From: Agriotes lineatus
Lineage: Eukaryota > Arthropoda > Insecta > Coleoptera > Elateridae
Length of the DNA stretch: 64,000 nt
Direction of reading: 5' to 3'
Assembly: GCA_940337035.1 (NCBI GenBank)
Contig: CALNHX010003310.1
Coordinates: forward strand, 89,247 to 153,246
A program made the translations under genes and the position numbers. Positions 48,130 to 59,200 of this stretch are shown in pieces; positions within the stretch are counted from its first letter, which is position 1; every line of letters begins with the position of its first letter. A model generated the notes under the pieces. The model had not been told where the DNA came from, ran no database searches, and worked only from the letters and a program-made list of their open reading frames with translations.

Positions 48130-50624
48130 AACTCAATAGGTTTCAATCATACAAATAAGTATATATACATTTCATTTCAAAATTTTCTTTAAAATCTTAA
48201 ATTAAATAAACTCTATTACTACATGTAAATTTAAGACAATATTTTGACTTTTCTATGTTCCTTTTTCATTTTACTAGAAGCTATTCGCATTGAGTCGATA
48301 CGTTCAGTTTCATTTTTAAGGTTTTTATAAATTTTTACCTTAATTAATAAGTTAATAGTGTCCTTCATGTGGTTCTTACAAATTTGTTCACACAATTTGT
48401 TACGGTATTAATTCATCAGATCGACATACGTCGTATTGATTGTCCAAAATCGGGTACAAACTACAGGGTTCGCCGGCTCTCCCTAGAAATCACAGATCTT
48501 AATGTGTCGGAGCAGATTTTGTTGCTCCGGTTACTCGCACTTAGCTCAGTCGGGAAGGGGTAGTTCGAAGACTTAAATGGAAAACCGACGGGGTACTTAC
48601 CCTAAAGCTTGCTTAACAGAAAAAGAAATGTCTGAGCGCCACTTGGTTCTGATTAGGGATGGCTGACGTGTCTAGAACCAAGAACAATACACGTAGCCTA
48701 TGTAGAAGTCCTCCAGGTACGTTGCTGAACACCTCAGCCTGTTGTTTACCAAGCCTCCTCCGAGTAGCCGGGTGACCTTGTCATTAAATCACTTACCTTC
48801 AAGGCCACCGTCACTAAAGAATAACAAAAGAACACTGACTGGCCCAAATCTCGGGGCTCGCTTAATCAAAAGAGCATGCTTTAACTTCACAAAATTAATT
48901 ACACTTGGCCTTTGCTACACTGGATTAGGGAATGACCCAGAAGGGGTTTCAAAATTCATAAAAAAGAATGAACTGACTTTAACAGGTTTATTATTTAAAG
49001 AAACAAATGACAGTTTACACAAATCAGTACATTAAAACAAACACCCGGAGGTGAGTTTAAATTTAGTAATACGATATCCTACGTGAATATAAAAAGGGGC
49101 CCCACAAAACCAAAATATATCTTAAGGGCTAGTTACAAAGACACAAAAAACACAGTATGATCCAAAACAAATAACATAAAATAGACGCCAGGAGTAAAGT
49201 CCCTGGTAAACATTAACTGAGACAAATCATAAATCCTAGCGGACGTACGCAACGTTTATAAGCACTGACGCACAATAAAATATAAAATCGCACCTTAAGT
49301 TAGGCACCAGAATTATTTAGTTGATACAATACAAGGCGCCTACCTGAGTTAAAGCATGCAGTGTTATATGCCGGTGTACTCGTCCTCGTGGAGGCTTGGC
49401 AGGGCGTTGCAGAGGTACAGAAAGGGCCGGAGCCGGGCCTGATGGTTGCTTAGCGCTGGGCGGCGCCTAAAATGATGTGGGCCCCTCCCTGGGAAGAACC
49501 GGAGCGATAGAGTTGGTTTATTCCAGGCTTCGGAATGGCACGACGTAATCGGAATTTACAAAGCATGTAACCAGGGCACTACAACAATGACACGCGGTGG
49601 GCCTCCCGTCGATTTCGATAAACTCAGCGTCGGTAATTCGAAAATGCAGTACGCAAAAGGTTTTTCCCCACAAAGGTACGGGAAACCGTTAATCACAAGC
49701 TTAAAGATGTCGTCTCTAATTGGATCTGCAAATGGTGCAACTATCTTCCCCTGGGAAGTACAACAACTTAAGGAGACGACTCGGCTATTTGCCAACACTG
49801 AATTATCGATAAACTCAATTGCCTACCGCGCGCGTTCTTTCAAACACCCAACAAGGGTAAAATAGTCGTGCCAAAGGTCTAAGCTGAACTGCCTTAAAAA
49901 ACCCAATCGCGCGGTGACTACCGAATTTGTTCACCCCGCGCCGCCGTGAAGTTATCCTTCTCTTGCAGTCGTTAAGGAAAATCTTCCCTTTCAAGATTGC
50001 ATTAATGCTCAAAGAATTGCGAAACGAAGCAGCTTACTGCGTATTGAAGAAAAGCGAGAGGGGTCTGGAACATTCCAAAGGATTTCTTGCAGTCGTAATG
50101 ACTTCCACGGTGTTAAATTACAAGGCCAGTTTTTACGAACTTCGGGCGTTGAAGTCAATAACAGGAAGTGTCCAAGGGCAGCATATGGGCTATCGCCAAA
50201 ACAAATGTAATCCCAGAGTCTAATTTCTTTGTGCGTGAAACAAGAAAGGGTTGTTCAAAATTGATTAGATGCATACGGATTTGAAGAATTTGCAATTACA
50301 ACGACGCCGAGCAGTCGCGAAACATGACGCAATTAGTATACGAAACGGGAATGTTTATCAAGAAAAGAATTCCAATATCTATGTTTGTTTTCAGGTTCTG
50401 AGTTTAACTGTACTATAAATACCTCGGGTAACCCCAAGATTATAAAACGAACAAAGCGACTCGGACGTGACAGGAATTGTTTACAAGGAATTTTCACGCA
50501 TCACGGAGCCCGAGCATAAAAGCCCAAGTAAATTCGAATTACGACGCCGCGTTAACAGCGCCGGTCTCGCGCCAGAGGCGGTTTTACGAAAAGTAAATCG
50601 CCCAGAGCTTTTTAATAGAATTAC
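48130..50624. other. Noncoding region, GC-richer after 49330
   Basis: No convincing gene or RNA was found in 2.5 kb. A short stem CGGAGCAGATTTTGTTGCTCCGG lies at 48511-48533. From about 49330 to 50580 the base composition rises above the neighbours, with strings such as GGAGCCGGGCC and GGCGGCGCC; open frames of 60-98 codons there show no recognisable motif. On the minus strand TTCTGGTGCCTAACTTAAG (about 49315-49295) loosely resembles a primer site of an LTR element. An old, unidentifiable element relic is the likeliest content. Confidence 0.35.
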
Positions 50625-52911
50625 TCAATAAAGAAATACCTTTACAAATTGTGCGGTTTCTGTAGTTAAATAGTTCGTGATATTTTTAGCAACATTTTTG
50701 GCACATTTAAAATCAGTGAATGACACATTAAAGAGCGACAATAACTTAGAAATAAAATTTATAAAGCAATCTGACGGCCTCTTCAAATATTTAATGTTTT
50801 CTGCACCATAATCCTTACACAGTAAATAAAATTCATTGTCAGAATACAAATCTTCTTCAGCCTTAACAATTTTATTCTGGCATATTTCGCAGATGTATTT
50901 ATTTAAAAGCTTAAATGCTAGATAGCCAGCAAGATAAACCGTACTGCAGGATTCCAAATCTATGCTGGTTGTAGAAGTACTTGGTTGAGGGTCAGGTGCA
51001 ATAATCCTGTCAGCATCCAGTTGTGGATCGATTTTAGAAGTCATTGGGTCTGATGTATTAACTTCATTTTCAGCATCTTTTTGTGGCTCTAACAGTTCAG
51101 GTTCATCATTTAATTCTAATGCTTCAGCATCGTCGTTTTCACAATTTGAAGAATCTACGCCTGCTTGAAGCCGTATGAACATATTCTGCTGCATAGATAT
51201 TCGAAATTGTCGAACAGAAGGTGTCGGATTATATCCACCCCGGTTTCGAATTACGGAATTAAAATTTTCCAGAGCATCCTGATTGATGAATCCCGTTAAT
51301 AAATATTTAACGTCTTCATTTTTTAAATCATCCCATAATAATAATATTGCACGAATACTCCATAGGAATCCATCGATGCAATAAATATTATTGCGCTTTT
51401 TCCCATCACTGTATACTTCAATATCTTTAAAGTACTCTAATCCGTCTTCTAAATTTTTTACAGAAGTATTTGCAAATACAGATAGTGGTCTTCTATGCGG
51501 GTTGGGGTCTTCCAAAATTCTGCTATTTAAGGAATCGAAAATTTTGTTAATAGTCTCCACGAAGTTTGCAGTGTTTTCGCCAGTTGAAGATTGGAGCTCT
51601 TTTGATTTTGAAACAGTTTTTACTGCTGAAGCTACTGAATGGCTGAAAATTTGTGCAGCCAATTTGACTCTCATCTTCTGGAACGTATTTGGATTAATAT
51701 GAATCGGCGTGATTTTTGTTAAAGCGCGAGAGGTGTTACTGCTTTTATCTATTTCGTACGTTTGCACAATGTCATTCCACGAAATATGCTTCTTACGAAT
51801 GTAGATCTGTAACTTGTGATTCATGAAGTTATTTCGCAGGTTTTTTAGGAGATGAGGAGGATCGAAACAAGTATAGATTTTCATGCTATCGACGTATATC
51901 CCTGGATTTTCTTTGGTAGCGCCCAATTTTGACAAAGCGCCCCTATTATTGGTTCCTTGGTCACATACTAGAATCATGGGCTTTAAAGAAATAGTAATTA
52001 ATTCGGAAATAACTGTAGTAATTAAGTCCTTTAAAAGATCGCTCTTTATTGGTCCCGCAGATATATAATAGCAAAAGGGAATTTTCCAGTTGTGCAAGAG
52101 TCCTCGTAAGTAAAATACCATCGCGGTATTGGCAATTTTGTCGTTTCGTCCCAAGTGTCCCAGATCCTCATAACCTTCAATTACATCTTGCAGTTTATTA
52201 TACTCTAGTTTTTTCTTAAGAATGATTTCGTCAAACATAACCAGGCACATTTTTTCTCTGTCACTCATGGTTCCAACTTTAATCGCTAACTTTTTTGTTA
52301 AATTTGTTTTTACGCCTGTTGTCATATTTGAAATTTTCAACCAAGATTGGATCGTTCTTACGGATGGTAAAATAAAACCTAATTTTCTTCCCATATACTT
52401 GTAATTTCCTGGCGATTTATAATACAAAGATAGCGCTAACTGTTTTTCATTATATGACCAACGCGTGTGTTTTCTGTGAAATAATTGCATGTTGGTGAAG
52501 TTCTTTACTGCTTTACTTTTATTGATGAGCGAATTTTCAACAATGTTTTTGGTGGAAAATTTCCTACACTTCAATTTTAATCGATCGTTCTGAATATTCC
52601 TTGCTTTCATTTTTTTATTAAGTAGATTTAGTTTAGCTTTAAGTTTTTTGCACTTAGGTGTTAGAGTTAAATTTTTTCCCGTTTTTGGAGATGGCATATT
52701 CAATAGTCTCGTGCTGACGACGGATGACACGAATGAATCGCTTTCCCACAATTTGGAGGATTTTTTTAACTTAATGATTTTCGATGGGACTGAATTGTCT
52801 AAATCCGACGAAGAGTGAGAACGTTTATGTTTTGCCACATACGTTTTTAATTCACGAATTCCACTAGTACCCGCTGCAGGTAACCTCGAAGAAATAGTCT
52901 CTTGTGGAACA
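50625..52911 (-). CDS. P-element/THAP9-type transposase, main exon
   Basis: The open frame runs 765 codons to TAA, but its first codon is TTG. A good splice acceptor (TTTACATTTTTTGGTCTCAG) ends at about 52912, so this is probably the second exon of a spliced gene. In frame order: a basic leader, a Lys-rich region (about 85-125), a helix-turn-helix-like segment (about 155-200; GRKLGFILPSVRTIQSWL), then the RNase H-like core with candidate catalytic acidic residues Asp231 (VMFDEI), Asp321 (LVCDQGTNN) and Glu552 in the family signature FINQDALENF...RNRGGYNPTPS. A Cys-containing C-terminal domain (CEICQ..C..F; about 678-720) follows. In P elements and THAP9 the protein cuts and pastes DNA after binding by an N-terminal THAP zinc finger; no THAP domain is present here or obvious upstream. 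No element ends were identified. The frame has no disruption over 2.3 kb. Confidence 0.85.
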
Positions 52912-53287
52912 TCTGAGACCAAAAAATGTAAATTGAAAAAGGCAGCATAATCGTATAAATAACATAACTTTCAAGGCCGGCGCTAGGTAATTTGGCGCTG
53001 TAGGCAAGTTTTAGTTCTGTAAATATGTGCCTGCCAAATAACGCTATCAGCAATGCTATTAGTCCATTTACTAAAGGAAAAAAGTTCTAACTTCGTTGAC
53101 TCAAAACCGATTTTGAATTTTTTTTTATTATTTCGGAAAAAGTTTATAGAAAAGTTCCCCATATGTGAGAAGGTGTGCTTTTTATTTTTTCAATTGTTAT
53201 TAACAAATAAGTGTTTTTTAATATATTCTTAATTAAAAAAAATATAACTTCGTTATTTATTTAAACCATTGCCTGACATTTGATAAC
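52912..53287. other. Upstream flank or intron of the P-type transposase
   Basis: AT-rich, without a THAP-like Cys/His pattern. The phrase GGCCGGCGCTAGGTAATTTGGCGC (about 52976) is a locally GC-rich mark. It could be intronic if the transposase is spliced. Confidence 0.35.
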
Positions 53288-53620
53288 ATAAGGTTTTGGG
53301 GTTCACAGATTACGAATCTGGCCTCAAAATTGATCTAAAAACAAAAAAGGCGTCTACAAAATGGCGTCAAGGGTCTAATTTTTTATTTTCTTTTTTTAAT
53401 TTTTATTAGATGTGTAGGGGTTTTTGGGGTCGCTGATTACGAATTTGACATTAAAACTCAACTAAAACATAAAATGGCGGATCCAAGATGGCGAAAAAGC
53501 GTATTTTTTTATTCGAACTTTATTTCTTATCTATATAGGGTTTTTTGGGTCGCTAATCTCAAATTTTATGTTAAAAATTATCAAAAATTAAAAATAGCGT
53601 CTTTAAAGCGGCAAAATAGC
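53288..53620. repeat. Three diverged tandem units of about 124 bp
   Basis: Each unit has GGGTTTTTGGGGTCGCTGATTACGAAT, then CTCAAACTAAAA-like sequence and AAAATGGCG...AAGATGGCG. Units start near 53290, 53415 and 53537 and are well diverged. Noncoding. Confidence 0.7.
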
Positions 53621-53877
53621 TTTATTTCTGAATTACTCAGTAATTATAAATATAGCATTAAAAGGTTAATTTTTATTCTGTACGATTATTATTATTATTA
53701 TTTAATAAACATTATATACAAATAAAATTCTAAATTGTTAAATTAACTCAAATTTAAATAGATTAAATAGATTTAAATATAACATACGAATACATACGTT
53801 TAAATTCCAACGCCTAAAAATGTGTTTTCTACAACCTCTTTGTAGAATTTCCAAAAGATATTACTGAATTAATTAGG
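53621..53877. other. AT-rich noncoding stretch
   Basis: Low-complexity TTA/ATT-rich DNA, including an ATTATTATTATTATTTAAT run at about 53685. No gene seen. Confidence 0.4.
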
Positions 53878-54290
53878 TTTATTTCATACTGATGTCAAAA
53901 ATTACATTTTTCGGATTATTTATGGTACAAAAAATGGAACATTAAAATCCTAGTACTTTAAAGTAAAATTTTAAAGTTCAAGTACTTTAAAACTTATTTA
54001 TTGTACAAAAAATGGAACATTAAAGTCCGAGTACTTTAAAGTAAAATTTTAAAGTTCAAGTACTTTAAAATTATACGTCAGTTGTTGACATAACATTTGA
54101 AATGATTTACAACTTTTCATTTAAAATTCATTAAACTTGCAGTATGAAATAAACCGTTGTATTCACCACGAACGCAAAGTGTTTTTAAAGGTCCTCGCAA
54201 GTAATTCAGTCCTCGGCTGACGCCTCGGCCGTAAACAACTTTCTCGTCTTTAAAATGCCACTTTTCGTTCTAGATAAATAATAGATTTTT
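53878..54290 (-). mobile_element. Second copy of the 44.2-kb nested element, inverted
   Basis: The reverse complement of this segment follows 44226-44612 through its whole length: the CTAGA end, the AACGAAAAGTGGCATTTTAAAG stem, the GGC-GAGGCGTCAGCCGAGG centre, GTTGTATTCACCACGAACG, the duplicated TTTAAAGTAC block and TTTTTGACATCAGTATGAAA. Small indels and changes show it is an independent insertion. The two copies lie in opposite orientation about 9.3 kb apart. Confidence 0.8.
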
Positions 54291-54452
54291 CTGTTTGTGA
54301 CGGACGGAGGAATGTTATTACATAAAAACAAATGGCAACTTGTTCAACAGTATGATGCAATTTTAGATAAGAGTAGAGGGGATTCGCCGGTTCTAGCGCC
54401 GCACCTCCACACCTCTACTACAAAGGCTTGTTGCAGGTCTGTCTCTCTCCGA

Positions 54453-55000
54453 CACGTGTGAAGGTATATGTCTATCTCAGTCTACAGAGCAGTGTTACCA
54501 ACATACAGGGTGTTCCTTAAAAAGTTTATGTAACTAGATGAAGTCCCTAGATTAGTTACTAGATTTGGGGCGGCAAATTTAAATTTAGCACGTGTAAAGG
54601 TATATGTCTATCTCTGTCTACAAAGCATTGTTACCAACATACAGGGTGTTCCTTAAAAAGGTTATGTAACTAGATGAAATCCCTAGATTAGTTACTAGAT
54701 TTGGGCGGCAAAATTAAATTTAGCACGTGTAAAGGTATATGTATATCTCTGTCTACAGAGCAGTGTTACCAACATACAGGGTGTTCCTTAAAAAGTTTAT
54801 GTAACTAGATGAAGTCCCTAGATTAGTTACTAGATTTAGATGGCAAATTTAAATTTAACACGTGTAAAAGTATATGCCTAGCTCCACCTACAAAGCAGTG
54901 TTACCAACTTACAGAGTGTTCTATAAGAAAGTGCATGTAACTATTGAAGTCCCTAGATTTAAAATAGGCGACTAGATTTAAGCATTAAATTTAAATTTAG
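54453..55000. repeat. Four tandem units of about 135 bp
   Basis: Units start at 54453, 54589, 54724 and 54859 with CACGTGTRAAGGTATATG. They then read TGTCTACAGAGCAGTGTTACC, ACAGGGTGTTCCTTAAAAAG, TATGTAACTAGATGAAGTCCC and GGCAAATTTAAATTTAGCA. The last unit is the most diverged. The embedded ACAGGGTGTTCC resembles ends of insect DNA elements, so a tandemly amplified MITE piece is possible. The preceding 54291-54452 holds nothing recognisable. Confidence 0.85.
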
Positions 55001-55582
55001 TAGTCTCTGTTGTTGTCTAACGAGTTACTCAAATATATGTACATCAACCCGTACTAATACAACCAACCAACCAACGAAGTCGAGAACTAAAGTTACCAAT
55101 AACAACACAACTGCGAGTTTTGCAGGCTCGGCTTACCGATGCGTCTAGGTAACCTCAACACCTTCGTAAAGGTGTCTCAACCTCAAGCTAGTTAAAGTCA
55201 GAGTATATTAATTTTACATAATACAGGTTAAACAGCATCTGAGGATTAAGATTGTTTGCATGCTAAATAGTACACTATCACTAGGATAACTGATAAATCA
55301 TTCCACACAATTATAATTTTAGTTAAAACACTCACCTGTATGCAGCAACGCAAATCCTTAAAACTGTTCGAGGAGCTGAAACGTCAATATTCCATGTAAC
55401 CCTCTAGTAGAACGACCCCCCCTCATGTTATACACAGCAGAGAGGTTCAACTCGATGCGTACTGTAAGAGTGATTGAGTCGAGGGTAATGGAGTTAGCAA
55501 CGGTGGAGACGCTCAAGCCCACAAAGTTGAAGTTGTGTAGATGAATGTTGCATACTTGAATAAATAGATATTACCCGAAACG
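55001..55582. other. Noncoding stretch with an isolated minus-strand splice-donor-like site
   Basis: No gene seen. On the minus strand GCATACAG|GTGAGTG (about 55336) is a strong splice-donor-like sequence, but no partner exon could be identified. Confidence 0.35.
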
Positions 55583-55835
55583 CTCACAACCAACACCAAC
55601 AACTACACCACAACTAATATCAATGTATACCAACCAACAACAATAACTACTACCACAACAAACACCGACAACTACCTCCACAACCAACAATCCAACCAAC
55701 ACCGATAACTACTACCACAACCGACAAACCAGCAAACTACTTCCACAACTAACACCAACAAACCCAATCTGTACCAACAACTACTTCTACAACCAACCAA
55801 CACCAACAACTACTATTACAACTACACCAACACCA
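55583..55835. repeat. A/C-rich low-complexity tract
   Basis: About 250 bp of irregular ACC/AAC repeats (CCAACACCAACAACTAC, ACTACTACCACAAC) with few G on the plus strand. It could in principle encode a Thr/Asn-rich stretch, but no frame is bounded by plausible signals. Confidence 0.8.
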
Positions 55836-56216
55836 GTATAAACTTTGATAATTCAATAAAACACAGAATACATACATACAACATTTTTATTTTATTTATC
55901 TATCATACACTTCAAAAGTCTTAAACAAATATATAACATATGTTCAAAAAGTATTTGAACTAGATGAGGCTATACACAGTAAGATGAACGACCGATCGAC
56001 CAACCCCATCAAAGCCGACCAACTGATTGACTTAGTATACAAATATACATAGCTTCAAATTTCTTAATAGTTTAGTGTAGATTATACTGCAGACTAATTC
56101 AATAAATCATAGAATACATATAACATTTTATTATATTTATCTACTATACATATCAAAGTTTAAACAAATTTTTGTTAACTACGATGTTGCCATCCGATTG
56201 ATGAATGGCGAATTTT
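55836..56216. repeat. 3' flank of the polymerase gene with a 65-bp direct repeat
   Basis: ATTCAATAAA-CA-AGAATACATA...TTTTATTTTATTTATCTA occurs at about 55852-55925 and again at about 56097-56165 with small changes. On the minus strand the second copy supplies AATAAA-type polyadenylation signals 60-120 bp beyond the polymerase stop codon. Confidence 0.65.
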
Positions 56217-59200
56217 TTAACACGTTGCCGGAATTTTATAATGACCCCAAGCTAGAGTCATATGCGTTCCAGGAATGATGTACCTTTTATCATCTTCTGG
56301 AGAAAGGGCAACCTTGTTTTTAATTTCTGTGTATAACTGATGGTTATACGATCTAAACTGCCTCATCGTTTTATATATAGTTTTGTTATGTAACACAACA
56401 CCCTCATAATCATCCATATCAAGCTCATTTTTAATAATCGCGGTTTGAACTCCTTTCGCCTTTTTTGTGAATTCACCCTCTACATCAACTATGTAGGCTT
56501 TAGCACCTGTTCCATAGAACTTCCAAATAATCTTACCCCCATACTCATCTTTCATTCTGCCTATTACAGATTTTGTTATAAGCATATCAAAACGATTATT
56601 TGGTAAATAGTTAGATGTATCAAAATACTCTAAGTTCTTTTTCATATCGTCATAAAAATTTTCTGTAAATAGTTCTAGAATTAACGAATCAGTGTCGGTG
56701 TACGCTAAAAGAGCCTTACCCCCATACTTTTCTTTAATAAAATTATAATAGAAGTTATACATAATAAATTTAGACAAGTCCAGAACACAGAAACCTATGT
56801 AGATGGGTTTGTTGTAGACCACTTTAAGTCGCTCCATTTGTATAGCTACAAAGTCTTCACTTATAATGGTTAAGTTTTTAAAATTCGGTTTGCAAATTAA
56901 CGATTCTGCCCCCAACCTTTTACCTATATTTTCCCAATGTGTAATAAGCCGTATATCTACTCTTTTATCAACATTTTCCATTGTTTTTCCAAATACCGCG
57001 TTATTCATTAATTTGTAAAACGTTTTCTCGAACTCGTTGACAGCCTGATTCCTCCTTACGGTATTTAAATCAACATACTTTTTTAACCAAGGAGATTGCG
57101 AAAATGATAAGATGCGGTGGACTTTCCGTAATTTTAACCCAGCATTTAAACATTGTTGTAGATTTTGATAGTGTATAATGTATTTTTCTTTAGGATTTAA
57201 ATTCGCGATTAGCTTAGTGTATTTAGAGTTTGGTGGGGTTATATTTTCAGGACAAAATGGAAGTTCGTTATGAAGATCGTGTAATGATTCAGGATAATCT
57301 AAATCAACTTCCAAAACATATCCACGATTAGTGTTTAGAATTTCACTAATGTTAAAATTTTGAATTTCAGAATCGGATAACCATTGAAATCCGCCTGTTG
57401 GTAGATGCATAGATAAGGAAGCCCCATAAAGATTTGTTGCATCCAGGTATGATAGATAAGACGTTTGTTTGTTAGGGTTAAAGGTTGACATAAATGGGTT
57501 ATTAGCCTTAACTGCTCTTTTGCTACACTGACAGAGTCCGCCACGAATACCTTTTTGGAAAAAATGCACCATATCTATATCAGTTAGTAATTCTAGTTCT
57601 ATTTCGGTATATTTTAGCATCGCATTCCAGCTTAAACCAGGTGCAGTATAAAAATGACATGGATCTAGTTTATAAGCTTCCATGCAAACATATCGAAAGT
57701 TTTCAAAAATGTCTGCTAGCAACAACACATCAGACTTCAAGTATATATCCGAATAATCACCTAATGTTTTACACTTGAAAACCCCCCACACCATCTTTGC
57801 ACGTTCATAATCTAATTCTGATATTTTACTGTTAGTTAAAGTGTTATGAAATTGTTCACGTGTGGGTAGTTTTGGATCATCTAACCGTTCCATGCTGTCA
57901 ACGTAAGAATAGGGAAATACACCCTTCTGTCTAATTAAGCTAAACTTTTCCCCTTCTCCAAAATATTTCTTTATTTCTGTACATTGTTCTACCCCCAAAT
58001 TTTTAGCTAACTTTTCCAAGCTCATAGGCATAAATCTAAATGAATCTAAAAATCTCAATTTCATAAAAACGTTTTTTTCTTTGCCATTCTTATCAACAAT
58101 TGTTTCTACGAGTATATGTTTTGTAAAAGAGATATACTTTTCTTTGTTTGTAGCTATCACATCAATTTTGCTTTCATCTAATCCCAAAGCTTTTATAAAT
58201 AAATGTGCATCATAATTTGACAAATTGTGAAAAAATATAGGAATAAAATTCGAAAGTTTAAAATTTAGATTGCATATACTATGAGCAGGCCCACGGTATT
58301 TACCAGTCAAGTGACAATGATCTTTAACCCTCTCATCATTATCGAGAAACGGCTTTTCACATATATGACAGTTTACTGCTATTTTGTGAACTAGTTTTTC
58401 ATTTTGGGTGAGATTATTCATTGGAACTATATGTTTCAGGTGATTCACATAAATTTCCTTTATGTCAGCGTCCATTCGCTCACAAAAAACGTTAGCACAA
58501 TCAAAACCTCGATAAGATTCAAACTTTGAAAGGGAGTCATCGTAAGAGCTTTTTATATAATATGCAAAACTATAGGGTGTGTGCATATGCGTTTTCTGTG
58601 AAAACGGTTTATTACTGTCTTGCTGACAGTATTGAAGCGGTACAAGCATCGACTCGAAATCTACATATACAACGAATGGGAGTTTTAATTTTTGTTCAAA
58701 CGATTCAAATTTTAAAATATTTTGTGGCAACGTGTTTCCAAATTTATCCAATCGCGGTTCAGTAGTTGGCAATATAACTCGAACATTTTTACAATCGTGT
58801 TGTTGATGTAATGCCAAACGTTCTGAACTAGTAAAATTCATCAGGCAACCATCGCAGAAACTTTTCTTATGCTCATTATTTGATAACTGATGATTAACAA
58901 GCCTTGATAAATTTTTAATGAAACAGTAGTGTGATCCACCCTCATTATCATCAATTAATAACAGATTTACATGTATTACTCGTTTTGTTTTTGTGAAGTG
59001 TAATGGCCCACTAATTTCATATTTGATTTTCCCATTTTCATATATAGAATCCAAACTATATACATTAATGGAAATATCATTTTGCAATTCGAATTTTGGT
59101 ATATCACATAACTTTACAGGAAACTCAATTCCCACAAAATTTAATTCATTTTTATATTTTGTATATTTAGTTATACGACAAGCATCCTTATCAACAGGAT

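Noticed and set aside
49556..50223. Frames of 80-98 codons as host genes
   Set aside because: No recognisable motif, frames overlap on both strands, and the composition of this segment favours chance open frames.
51391..52404. Plus-strand frames opposite the P-type transposase
   Set aside because: Antisense shadows of the real minus-strand coding frame.
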